A DNA stretch of 27,803 nucleotides from JBBQTU01 sp038213005 (GCA_038213005.1 JBBQTU010000025.1:1-27803), one strand, 5' to 3'. Shown: positions 11,514-18,285, counted from the stretch's first letter. Notes: generated from the letters alone by a model not told the origin. Program-made: numbers and translations.

Positions 11514-11750
11514 ATGACAGCAACAGTCCAGAAAATAGCCGAAGAAGTGAAGGCGCTTCCTGGAAAGGAACTCGATGAGTTCTTTTCGTGGCTTGCTGAC
11601 TTTGAACTGTCGCATACGGATGAGTGGGACAAGCAGATCGTACGAGATTCCCAGCCAGGGGGGCGGCTCGACGCGCTGCTGAAGCGAGTTCGCGCCGATA
11701 TGGGTGCCGGAAGGACCAAGCCCCTTGACGAAGTCATCGACAACTCCTGA
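11514..11750 (+). CDS. Antitoxin-like small protein (orphan of a type II toxin-antitoxin pair)
   Basis: The 78 residues begin with a helical section (VQKIAEEVKALPGKELDEFFSWLADFE) followed by DEWDKQIVRDSQPGGRLDALLKRVRADMGAGRTKPLDEV. The 'WD+QI..D...G+LD.L.......aG+T+PL' pattern is typical of small proteins encoded just before ParE/RelE-type toxins. A frame for such a toxin does begin over its last codons but stops after about 30 codons (11725-11817), so this is probably an antitoxin left without its partner. I chose ATG 11514; an in-frame start further upstream would add a hydrophobic leader overlapping the CcoS gene. Confidence 0.65.
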   Translation: MTATVQKIAEEVKALPGKELDEFFSWLADFELSHTDEWDKQIVRDSQPGGRLDALLKRVRADMGAGRTKPLDEVIDNS

Positions 11751-11817
11751 TTTCTGGAAGACCTTTGCCTCGTTACCGCCCGGGATCAAACTTCGGGCGA
11801 GAACCGCTGCATGCTAG
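11725..11817 (+). pseudogene. Truncated ParE/RelE-like toxin remnant
   Basis: In the frame offset from the antitoxin, a TTG at 11725 is followed by TKSSTTPDFWKTFASLPPGI, KLRARTAAC and a TAG at 11815-11817. The 'TTP.FW+....LP..+...AR' opening is what toxins paired with this type of antitoxin usually have, and the small overlap with the antitoxin gene is normal. A full toxin would be roughly 90-100 residues; only about 30 remain, and the next gene starts soon after, so the rest was deleted. The resemblance is from memory of the family. Confidence 0.5.
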
Positions 11818-11820
11818 AAT
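11812..11820 (+). promoter_or_regulatory. Candidate extended -10 promoter for the DUF433/DUF5615 pair
   Basis: TGC followed by TAGAAT is an extended -10 element (TGn-TAnAAT) with no good -35. It would start transcripts near 11827, just before the GGAG ribosome site at 11829-11832 and the ATG at 11842. Confidence 0.35.
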
Positions 11821-11841
11821 GTTGCAATGGAGTAAGAATCT

Positions 11842-12156
11842 ATGACGACTGTCGCTGATTCCCATATTATCTTGGATGACCGAGGTGTGGCGTGGATCGA
11901 TAAAACCAACACCAAGGTCATCGAAGTCGCCATGGACATGCTGGCCCACGACTGGCGGCCTGAGGATATCCATGACCAGCATCCACATCTTCCGCTGGCC
12001 GGAATCTATGCGGCGTTGGCCTACTACTACGACTACCAGGCTGAGATGGATGCGCAGATCCAGCGGCAGTTAGCGCAGGTGAGCGGCCTGGCCGCCAACG
12101 CGACCTTGGCCTCTCCTGTTCGGCGAAAGCTCAGGCAAATGGGAAAACTGGCATGA
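11842..12156 (+). CDS. DUF433 family antitoxin (VapB45-like)
   Basis: DUF433 proteins are small helix-turn-helix proteins that act as antitoxins or DNA-binding partners of DUF5615 nuclease-like proteins. The 104 residues contain the family core: ILDDRGVAWIDKTNTKVIEVAMDMLAHDW at 10-38, then PEDIHDQHPHLPLAGIYAALAYYYDYQAEMD. A C-terminal extension (about 75-104) is probably the toxin-contacting tail. GGAG lies 9 bases upstream. The stop overlaps the next gene by ATGA, the coupling expected of a toxin-antitoxin operon. Confidence 0.85.
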   Translation: MTTVADSHIILDDRGVAWIDKTNTKVIEVAMDMLAHDWRPEDIHDQHPHLPLAGIYAALAYYYDYQAEMDAQIQRQLAQVSGLAANATLASPVRRKLRQMGKLA

Positions 12157-12503
12157 GCCTGAGCCTCTATATGGATCAGCATGTCCCGCTGGCGATCAGC
12201 AAGGGACTGCGCCGGCGTGGGATTGACGTGCTGACTACCCAGGATGATGGCACAGAAAGGATGGAGGACGCTCGACTGCTGGACCGGACCACCGAACTGG
12301 GCCGGGTTTTATTCAGTGAAGATGACGACCTGCTTCAAGAAGCGTGCACGCGACAACGAACTGGCCAATCATTCAGCGGCGTAATCTATCTCCACCAGAT
12401 GCAGTGTCTAATCGGCCAGGCAATTGCCGACTTGGAGTTGCTGTGTAAAGTATGCGAACCGTCGGATATGGCCAACCGAGTTGAGTATTTACCCCTGAGG
12501 TAG
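12153..12503 (+). CDS. DUF5615 PIN-like toxin (VapC45-like)
   Basis: DUF5615 proteins have a PIN-type nuclease fold and pair with DUF433 antitoxins. The 116 residues show LYMDQHVPLAISKGLRRRGIDVLTTQDDG (Asp8, Asp31/Asp32), ARLLDRTTELGRVLFSEDDDLL (acidic 56-59) and GVIYLHQMQCLIGQAIADLELL. These acidic clusters are the candidate metal-binding residues. Many relatives begin 'LDEHV'; here it is MDQHV, with Gln in place of Glu beside the conserved Asp. RNA cleavage is inferred from the fold, not shown. It is translationally coupled to the DUF433 gene and sits 53 bases before ccoN. Confidence 0.82.
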   Translation: MSLSLYMDQHVPLAISKGLRRRGIDVLTTQDDGTERMEDARLLDRTTELGRVLFSEDDDLLQEACTRQRTGQSFSGVIYLHQMQCLIGQAIADLELLCKVCEPSDMANRVEYLPLR

Positions 12504-12556
12504 CGAGCGGCCAACCAAATATTGGCGGTTTCTCTCTTGAGGCCTTGGCAAACTGA

Positions 12557-14128
12557 ATGTCTATGACTACTCCAATCATCGAGCCTGAACGTGTCGGGGA
12601 TCGCCTCGACCCTGAGGGCATCCACAGTGCCCAGGAGGCTTCAGCCTGGAGCGAGCGGGCGCGGATCGACGCATCCTGCCGCCTGCCGGTACTCGTCTTT
12701 CTGTGCAGTGCCGTCTTCTGGCTGCTGGTCGGCACGGTGCTGGCGCTGATCGCATCCCTGAAACTGCACTGGCCTACTTTCCTGGACAGCATGTCGTGGC
12801 TCACCTTCGGCCGGGTGCGCCCGGCGCATCTTGAAATCGTCGTCTTCGGCTGGAGTGCCATGGTCGGCGTCGGCGCCTCCATCTGGACGGTCTGCCGGCT
12901 CTGCCGCGTGCCGCTGCGATTCCCGGCCGCGCTGGTGGCGGCCGGGCTGCTGTGGGATCTGGGTGTCATGGCCGGGCTGATCGGCATCCTTGCCGGCGAC
13001 TCCAACAGCATCGAATGGATCGAGTTCCCGTCCTACGCCACCTTCATGATCTTCACCGCGTTCGCGATCTGCTCCATCTGGACCATCATGACCTTCTCGC
13101 AGCGCCGCGAGAAGCACGTCTACGTCTCGCTGTGGTACATCTTCGGCGCGATGTTCTGGTTCCCGTGGATCTACGCGACGGTCCAGCTTTTGACCAACTC
13201 CCCACTGATGGTCCAGGGCGTCGCCCAGGAGTCCATCCACTGGTGGTTCGGCCACAACACCCTCGGCGTCTTCCTCACGCCGATGGGGCTGGCCGCAATC
13301 TATTACCTGTTGCCCAAGGTCATCGGCCGGCCGATTTACAGCTACTATCTCTCGATCCTGGGCTTCTGGTCCCTGGCCCTGTTCTACAACTGGGCCGGTG
13401 GCCACCATCTGATGGCCGGGCCGCTGCCCGCGTGGCTGATCACCGTGTCCACCGTCGGCAGCGTCATGATGTTCATTCCCGTGACGACCACGGCGATCAA
13501 CCATCACGCCACGGCCTACCAGAATTTGCAGATGCTCCGGACCAGCCCCGTACTGCGGTTCATCGTCTTCGGAGCGATGTCCTACACGCTGGTGAGCTTC
13601 CAGGGCTCCATGATGGCCCTGCGGGTCTACAACGAGCCACTCCACTTCACGCATCACACGATCGCCCATTCTCACCTGGGGCTCTATGCGTTCTTCACGA
13701 TGGTGATGTTCGGCGCGATCTACTACATCCTGCCCCGGCTCACCGGACGCGAATTCGTCAGTGCCCGCCTGATCAAGGCCCACTTCTGGCTGGTGGCTCT
13801 GGGCATCTCGCTGATGTTCTTCACCCTGACCGTCGGCGGGTCGATCCAGGGATTTGAGCTGAACAATGCCAGCAAGTCGCTCAACGACCTGATGGCCGAG
13901 CCCAATAAGGGCTTCTTCCAGGCCACCTACGAATTCTTCGCCAGCTTCAAGCCCCGCCAGGATGCGGCGTTGCCGTTCATCACGGTGGTGCGCGACACAG
14001 CGCCGTGGATGGCGATACGCAGCATCAGCGGCATCATGCTGGCCCTGGGCCACGTGATCTTCGCTCACCTGGTCATCTGGAACGTCATGGGCCGTGGGGC
14101 GAAGAGAATGCTAAATGATAAATGCTGA
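12557..14128 (+). CDS. ccoN: cbb3-type cytochrome c oxidase catalytic subunit I
   Basis: Haem-copper oxygen-reducing subunit with low-spin haem b and the b3-CuB centre. The 523-residue, about 12-helix protein has RPAHLEIVVFGW (His91, haem ligand); WWFGHNTLGVFLTP with His233 (CuB); FYNWAGGHHLM with Tyr277 (the C-family cross-linked tyrosine, six residues before His283) and His283/His284 (CuB); and THHTIAHSHLGLYAFF with His371/His373 (haem ligands). All catalytic residues are therefore intact. The starts ATG 12557 and ATG 12563 cannot be separated. The last six residues (MLNDKC) are encoded by a heptanucleotide repeat array, so the native C-terminus has probably been altered. It follows the toxin-antitoxin island rather than the act genes directly. 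Confidence 0.94.
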   Translation: MSMTTPIIEPERVGDRLDPEGIHSAQEASAWSERARIDASCRLPVLVFLCSAVFWLLVGTVLALIASLKLHWPTFLDSMSWLTFGRVRPAHLEIVVFGWSAMVGVGASIWTVCRLCRVPLRFPAALVAAGLLWDLGVMAGLIGILAGDSNSIEWIEFPSYATFMIFTAFAICSIWTIMTFSQRREKHVYVSLWYIFGAMFWFPWIYATVQLLTNSPLMVQGVAQESIHWWFGHNTLGVFLTPMGLAAIYYLLPKVIGRPIYSYYLSILGFWSLALFYNWAGGHHLMAGPLPAWLITVSTVGSVMMFIPVTTTAINHHATAYQNLQMLRTSPVLRFIVFGAMSYTLVSFQGSMMALRVYNEPLHFTHHTIAHSHLGLYAFFTMVMFGAIYYILPRLTGREFVSARLIKAHFWLVALGISLMFFTLTVGGSIQGFELNNASKSLNDLMAEPNKGFFQATYEFFASFKPRQDAALPFITVVRDTAPWMAIRSISGIMLALGHVIFAHLVIWNVMGRGAKRMLNDKC

Positions 14129-14240
14129 ATGCTGAATGCTAAATGCTAAATGATAAATGATAAATGATAAAACAAACTCGACCGACCCTCTGCTGATTTC
14201 AGCATTTAGCATTTAGCATTCAGCATTTAGCATTTATAAT
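14107..14240. repeat. Heptanucleotide inverted repeat array between ccoN and ccoO
   Basis: The left arm 14107-14171 is about nine tandem 7-base units of the types AATGCTA, AATGATA and AATGCTG. After a ~27-base unique spacer, the right arm 14199-14240 contains the inverse units (TTTAGCA, TTCAGCA, TTTATAA). The two arms can pair into a very long A/T-rich hairpin. It supplies the ccoN stop codon and ends 21 bases before the ccoO start. Confidence 0.9.
14213..14240 (+). promoter_or_regulatory. Candidate promoter formed by the repeat, upstream of ccoO
   Basis: TTAGCA (14213-14218), a 16-base spacer and a perfect TATAAT (14235-14240) lie inside the right arm of the heptad array. The predicted start is near 14247, leaving a 15-base leader containing the AGGA ribosome site (14253-14256). 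Confidence 0.35.
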
Positions 14241-14261
14241 GTATCCTTGTATGAGGACAAT

Positions 14262-15038
14262 ATGAACTTCGGCCCGCTGCTGTTTCTCGGCATCTTCCTC
14301 ACGTTCGCCTTCGCGTGGGTGGGGATGGTCTTCATGCCCAGTGCCACTCTCAAAGACGTTAAGGCCACGATGGTCGAAGGGTCCAGCGTCAGCAATCCCC
14401 ATGCGTATACCGGCGACCAGCAGCTTGGCCGGACTGTCTACCAGCGCGATGGCTGCGTCTATTGCCACACCCAGCAGGTTCGCGGCGGGCACTACAACAA
14501 CGATCTCGAACGCGGCTGGGGCGCCCGGCGCAGCCAGCCGCAGGACTACATCTACGACCGCCCCGTCCTGCTGGGCACGATGCGGACCGGGCCCGACCTG
14601 GTCAATATCGCCGCACGGCAGTCTTCCGATCAGTGGTACCACACGCATTTCTACGACCCGCAACTGGTAACGCCGGGCTCGATCATGGCCCCGTTCCGCT
14701 TTCTGTACGTGCTGCGAAAGATCGAGAACCAGCCGTCGGCCGATGCCCTGAAGTTCGCGTACGTCTACGTGACGCTGGCGAAGGACGACTCCGCTGTGAT
14801 GGCCGGCCTGAAGGCGGCTGGGTTCACCGGGATCGAAAACCGCGGCGGTCGCTGGGTCGGGGCGTTCGATCTGGCCAAACGCGACGACTTGCTCAAAGTC
14901 GCCGGCGTGAGGAAAGTCGAGCCGTACGTTCCCGACGGTTTCGAGATCGTCCCGACCGACGATGCCCGGCATCTGGTGGCGTATCTCAAGTGCATGGACC
15001 ACAATTACGAGATCCAGGCGGCGCCGGCCGCAAAATGA
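14262..15038 (+). CDS. ccoO: cbb3-type cytochrome c oxidase monohaem subunit II
   Basis: Membrane-anchored cytochrome c that feeds electrons to CcoN. The 258 residues carry an N-terminal anchor (LLFLGIFLTFAFAWVGMVF), the haem-c site CVYCHTQQVR (Cys65, Cys68, His69), and a candidate axial methionine, Met142, in PGSIMAPFRFLY. The QLGRTVYQRDGCVYCHTQQVR segment is highly characteristic of CcoO. I chose ATG 14262 over an in-frame TTG at 14247 because AGGA lies 5 bases upstream and MNFGPLLFLG is a natural anchor start. The C-terminal part (about 165-230) contains an extra region rather than the shortest CcoO form. A single REP hairpin separates it from the CcoP-like gene. Confidence 0.93.
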   Translation: MNFGPLLFLGIFLTFAFAWVGMVFMPSATLKDVKATMVEGSSVSNPHAYTGDQQLGRTVYQRDGCVYCHTQQVRGGHYNNDLERGWGARRSQPQDYIYDRPVLLGTMRTGPDLVNIAARQSSDQWYHTHFYDPQLVTPGSIMAPFRFLYVLRKIENQPSADALKFAYVYVTLAKDDSAVMAGLKAAGFTGIENRGGRWVGAFDLAKRDDLLKVAGVRKVEPYVPDGFEIVPTDDARHLVAYLKCMDHNYEIQAAPAAK

Positions 15039-15042
15039 GTTC

Positions 15043-15066
15043 GTAAAAGCGACTTTGTACTCGCTT
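15043..15066 (+). repeat. REP element 5 (solo copy between ccoO and the CcoP-like gene)
   Basis: GTAA, AAGCGACT, TTGT, ACTCGCTT: the same repeat found around the RAYT gene 13 kb away, with the tetranucleotide changed to GTAA and one stem mismatch. It occupies most of the 42-base gap between the two oxidase genes. Confidence 0.75.
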
Positions 15067-15080
15067 CAGAGACAACCGAC

Positions 15081-15866
15081 ATGAGCGACCAGCCCGAAAA
15101 ACAACCGCCTCCCGAACCGGCGACGCCCACATCGCTGCTCACTCCGCGCCCGGTGCACCCCGAACTGGCTGAGCCGACCGACGGCCTTGAGCCGGTCCCC
15201 ATGTGGATGATCGCGTTCTTCGGCCTCCTGATCTTCTGGGGCGGCTGGTATCTGGCGAGGTACGTCGGCGACTGGCGGAGCGATGTCCTTGAGGAAGACC
15301 CCTCCGCCCTGCGCATGGCCGCCACCAGCATCCCGGCTGAGGACGCGATGAACCTTGGCAAACGCATCTTCACCGGCAACTGCGCGGTCTGCCATCAGCC
15401 CACGGGCCTGGGCATCCCCGGGCAGTATCCGCCTCTGGCCGGCTCCGAGTGGGTCGCCGCCAACCCCGCACGCATCAAGCGGCTGGTGCTTCACGGCGGC
15501 GAGGGCGTGATCGAAGTGAAGGGCTCGACCTTCAACAATGCCATGCCTCCCTTCGGCGCCAAGCTGACCGACAAGCAGATCGCCGCCGTCCTCACCTTCG
15601 TCCGCGGCAACGCCGAGTGGGGCAACACGTTCGATCCGATCACCCCCGAAGCCGTGACCGCAACTCGCGAGGCCACCAAAGATCGGCTCAACCCCTGGAG
15701 CCCGGCCGAACTGCTGGCGATCAACACCGACGAAAGCCCCGCCGCCCCGGCCAGCACCAGCGCCCCCGCGAGCGCCCCGGCGAGCGCCCCCGCGAGCGCC
15801 CCCACGAGCGCCCCCACGAGCGGCCCCGCGAGCGCCCCCACGAGCGCCTCGGCGAGCGCCCCGTGA
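15081..15866 (+). CDS. ccoP: CcoP-like monohaem cytochrome c of the cbb3 oxidase
   Basis: The 261-residue membrane cytochrome probably plays the CcoP role of passing electrons to CcoO/CcoN. A Pro-rich cytoplasmic leader (1-40) precedes one helix (about 41-60, MWMIAFFGLLIFWGGWYLAR). One haem-c site CAVCH is at 101-105, and a methionine in NAMPPFG is the candidate axial ligand, in a class I cytochrome domain ending near FVRGNAEWG. Classical CcoP has two haem sites; only one is present. The C-terminus is a Ser-Ala-Pro repeat encoded by 12-base units, ended by a TGA that appears to result from a one-base loss (see the repeat entry). No clear Shine-Dalgarno sequence; the REP hairpin lies just upstream. 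Confidence 0.82.
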   Translation: MSDQPEKQPPPEPATPTSLLTPRPVHPELAEPTDGLEPVPMWMIAFFGLLIFWGGWYLARYVGDWRSDVLEEDPSALRMAATSIPAEDAMNLGKRIFTGNCAVCHQPTGLGIPGQYPPLAGSEWVAANPARIKRLVLHGGEGVIEVKGSTFNNAMPPFGAKLTDKQIAAVLTFVRGNAEWGNTFDPITPEAVTATREATKDRLNPWSPAELLAINTDESPAAPASTSAPASAPASAPASAPTSAPTSGPASAPTSASASAP

Positions 15867-15921
15867 GCACCCCCGTGAACGCCCCCGCGAGCGCCTCGGC
15901 GAGCGCCCCGTGAGCACCCCC
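15768..15921 (+). repeat. 12-base tandem repeats with a 47-base duplication at the end of the CcoP-like gene
   Basis: About twelve units of the type GCGAGCGCCCCC encode Ala-Ser-Ala-Pro. Two units are 11 bases long and shift the frame. Bases 15841-15874 are repeated exactly at 15888-15921 (period 47), and each copy contains a short unit and a TGA (15864-15866 and 15911-15913). Restoring both lost bases would carry the frame to a TAA at 15946-15948. Confidence 0.85.
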
Positions 15922-15955
15922 ACGTCGACATCGACACCGGCGAAGTAAGACCACT

Positions 15956-16112
15956 GCTAGTGCACTGCGTCGCACTGATGCCAACTTAAAATCGGGGTGG
16001 CATGGCCAGACTGGTACTCCGAGATGGCCATGATGTCCGCCCCATGCTCATTCCGGAGTACCGGCCTGAGCATGCCACCCATGTTGATGGACTTCGGACG
16101 CAGCACACTAGC
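15956..16112. repeat. Nested palindromic element after the oxidase genes
   Basis: Three pairs of inverted arms share nearly the same centre, near 16037: GCTAGTGCACTGCGTC (15956-15971) with 16097-16112 (14 of 16 bases), GGGTGGCATG (15995-16004) with 16071-16080 (perfect), and GGTACTCCG (16013-16021) with 16054-16062 (perfect). The layout is that of a small non-autonomous mobile element or a structured RNA; no coding frame is present. Confidence 0.75.
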
Positions 16113-16518
16113 GTTAACTTAGGACCGGCGCATCAATAACTGGCAGAATTGGCGCGAAGATCTCTTCTTACTGTCTCCCCTTGGGGGAGGCTGGGAGGGG
16201 GTTGGCCTATCTGAGCCAGACGGTTGTTGATGTACCGTTCCTTACGCCATCAGTCGCGGCGATCATACCGATTCCCCCTGAAACGGGCGCGTTCGCGGAA
16301 GTAGTGCGCGGCGTCCCCGCCCGCACAGGGCCATCCCACGCATCCCTCGCAGGTCACCGCCAGTGCGTCGGCTGCACCCATGCCTGGTGCAATCCATATC
16401 ACTCGCCCCAGAGCCAAGTGGCGAGCAAACTGCCAGGAGGCTCGTGCGCGCTGCGGCGCTCCTGAGGCGCTCCTGAGGATAGGGTCGCCGTGGCGACTCC
16501 GGGCTATAATCGGCGACC
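16113..16518. other. Spacer before the aldo/keto reductase: small repeats, no gene seen
   Basis: No convincing coding frame. It contains a hairpin CTCCCC-TTG-GGGGAG at 16175-16189, followed by a G-rich stretch to about 16200; a tandem GGCGCTCCTGA pair near 16455-16478; and an inverted repeat GTCGCC-GT-GGCGAC at 16484-16497, just upstream of a TATAAT box. The short in-frame stretches here are Pro/Arg-rich and look non-coding. Confidence 0.6.
16505..16510 (+). promoter_or_regulatory. TATAAT box just before the aldo/keto reductase start
   Basis: A perfect -10 hexamer lies 8 bases before ATG 16519, so transcription would start at or next to the start codon, giving a leaderless message; no Shine-Dalgarno sequence is present. 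The inverted repeat at 16484-16497 covers the -35 position and could be an operator. Confidence 0.4.
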
Positions 16519-17709
16519 ATGCTTTACAGACGATTTGGCCGAACGGGTCTGCAGATGCCCGTGTTCAGTTGCGGCGGGATGCGCTACCAGCACAAGTGGC
16601 AGGATGTGCCGCTATCGGAAGTTCCGGATGAGGGACAGCAGAACCTTGAGGCGACGATCCGGCGCGCCCTCGAGGTTGGGATCAACCACATCGAGACGGC
16701 TCGCGGCTATGGCTCGTCCGAACGCCAGCTTGGGCTGATCCTGCCCAAGTTGCCGCGCGAGAAGCTGATCGTACAGACCAAGATCGGCCCCTCTGACTCA
16801 CCCGACGAGTTTACCAAAGCGTTTGAGGAGTCGCTTTCTCGTCTGCAACTGAGCAGCGTCGACCTGCTGGCGGTACACGGCATCAATGACCAGCAGACGC
16901 TGGATCAGACCCTGCGCAAGGGCGGCTGCCTGGCGGCAGCGCGCAATATCCAGCGGCGCGGCCTGGCGCGGCACATCGGGTTCTCAACCCATGCCTCGCC
17001 CGAGATCATCCTGAAGGCCATTACGCACGACGTCGATGGCGGCTTCGATTACGTCAATCTGCACTGGTACTACATCTATCAGCGTAACTGGCCGGCCATC
17101 GCGGAGGCCACCCGCCGCGACATGGGCGTGTTCATTATCAGCCCGTCCGACAAAGGGGGCATGCTCTATGACCCGCCGGCGCGGCTTTGCGAACTGACGG
17201 CGCCGCTGCATCCCATCGTGTTCAACGACCTGTTCTGTCTGACCCGAAGCGAGGTGCACACACTGAGCGTCGGCGCTGCCCGGCCGAGCGATTTTGATCG
17301 CCACCTTGAGGCGTTGCCGCTGCTCACCGAGGCGCAGCGGATTCTGGAACCCATCGAGAAGCGACTGCGCGACGCGTATGAACAGGCGGTGGACGCGCCC
17401 CTGCGCGACCCGTTCTCGCTCCCGCTTCCGATGTGCCATGACACCCCCGGCAACGTCAACATCCCGACAATCCTCTGGCTACGAAACCTGGTGGCGGCAT
17501 TCGACATGCGAAAGTATGGCACCATGCGCTACAACCTGCTGGGCAATGGCGGCCACTGGTTCCCCGGGAAGCAGGTCAATCAACTCGACGGCATCGACTT
17601 CGCAAAGCTCTGCGCCGACTCGCAAGTCGCCCCGCGCCTGCGCGGCCTGCTCGAGGAAGCCCACACGCTGCTGGCCGGGGAACAGATCAAGCGGCTGAGC
17701 CAACAGTGA
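16519..17709 (+). CDS. Aldo/keto reductase family protein
   Basis: Predicted cytoplasmic NAD(P)H-dependent oxidoreductase with a TIM-barrel fold; substrate unknown. In the 396 residues the start MLYRRFGRTGLQMPVFSCGG is classic for the family. The catalytic tetrad can be read as Glu59 (HIETARGYG, normally Asp), Tyr64, Lys88 (VQTKIG) and His120 (LLAVHGIN); the Asp-to-Glu change keeps the charge. Further barrel segments are ARHIGFSTHAS and FDYVNLHWYY. The C-terminal third (about 270-396) resembles the extension of COG1453-type reductases, but I see no 4Fe-4S cysteine cluster there. It stands alone between repeat-rich spacers. Confidence 0.9.
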   Translation: MLYRRFGRTGLQMPVFSCGGMRYQHKWQDVPLSEVPDEGQQNLEATIRRALEVGINHIETARGYGSSERQLGLILPKLPREKLIVQTKIGPSDSPDEFTKAFEESLSRLQLSSVDLLAVHGINDQQTLDQTLRKGGCLAAARNIQRRGLARHIGFSTHASPEIILKAITHDVDGGFDYVNLHWYYIYQRNWPAIAEATRRDMGVFIISPSDKGGMLYDPPARLCELTAPLHPIVFNDLFCLTRSEVHTLSVGAARPSDFDRHLEALPLLTEAQRILEPIEKRLRDAYEQAVDAPLRDPFSLPLPMCHDTPGNVNIPTILWLRNLVAAFDMRKYGTMRYNLLGNGGHWFPGKQVNQLDGIDFAKLCADSQVAPRLRGLLEEAHTLLAGEQIKRLSQQ

Positions 17710-17722
17710 GCGGCCGCCCGGG

Positions 17723-18145
17723 CATGCCCATTTTCCCGGGCACGCGATTTCTTAGCCCCAACGGGGCGGCATTCGTAAGCCCAGGGTAAGCGTACTCGCG
17801 CAGCCCTGGGTAAGAACCATTCTCCCTGAATGAGCCCTGAAAGGGCGACACCTCTTTCAGCACCGTATTCACTCCAACCACTCGCTGACGCCCAACTTGC
17901 ATCTGCCCCGGAAAAACGGGCACGCACGACAGGCTGGGCGTGCCCGTTTTTCCGGGCACGCGATTTCTTAGCCCCAACGGGGCGGCATTCGTCAGCCCAG
18001 GGTAAGCGTACTCGCGCAGCCCTGGGTAAGAACCATTCTCCCTGAATGAGCCCTGAAAGGGCGACACTTCTTTCCTCACCGTATTCGCTCCAACCACTCG
18101 CTGCCGCGCAACTTGCATCTGCCCAGAAAAACGGGCACGCCCATC
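17723..18145. repeat. Tandem pair of ~216-bp intergenic repeats
   Basis: Two nearly identical copies are offset by 216 bases (for example CGGGCACGCGATTTC at 17737 and 17953). Each contains nested hairpins: AGCCCCAACGGGGCGGC, CAGCCCAGGG with CCCTGGG, and AGCCCTGAAAGGGCG. The copy borders carry inverted GTGCCCG/CGGGCAC stems with a T5 or A5 run. The rest of the 17710-18285 spacer holds a candidate promoter. Both strands give open frames across the repeats, but they follow the repeat and are not genes. Confidence 0.85.
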
Positions 18146-18168
18146 CATCGCAGCCGAGTTCGCCAGCT

Positions 18169-18196
18169 TTGCGCGCCGGACTTTGACGGGTATGAT
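18169..18196 (+). promoter_or_regulatory. Candidate promoter of the lipoprotein gene
   Basis: TTGCGC at 18169-18174, a 16-base spacer and TATGAT at 18191-18196. It would give a leader of about 80 bases before ATG 18286. A palindrome ATGATCGATCAT begins at 18192 and overlaps the -10. Confidence 0.3.
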
Positions 18197-18285
18197 CGAT
18201 CATCGGCAAGAATAGGCCACGGCTCGACGCCGCCGGGCACGTAGTCAGGCGGCAGGATGACAGTTCGCAAGGGAAGGACTTAACC

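Noticed and set aside
14107..14240. CRISPR-like array
   Set aside because: The units are 7 bases and contiguous with no spacers, and the second half is the reverse complement of the first.
15768..15921. CRISPR or iteron array
   Set aside because: The 12-base units are contiguous and in frame with the cytochrome gene, coding for an Ala-Ser-Ala-Pro tail.
15066..15984. Minus-strand Gly/Ala/Arg-rich open frames opposite the CcoP-like gene
   Set aside because: They mirror the GC-rich 12-base repeats on the coding strand and contain no recognisable fold.
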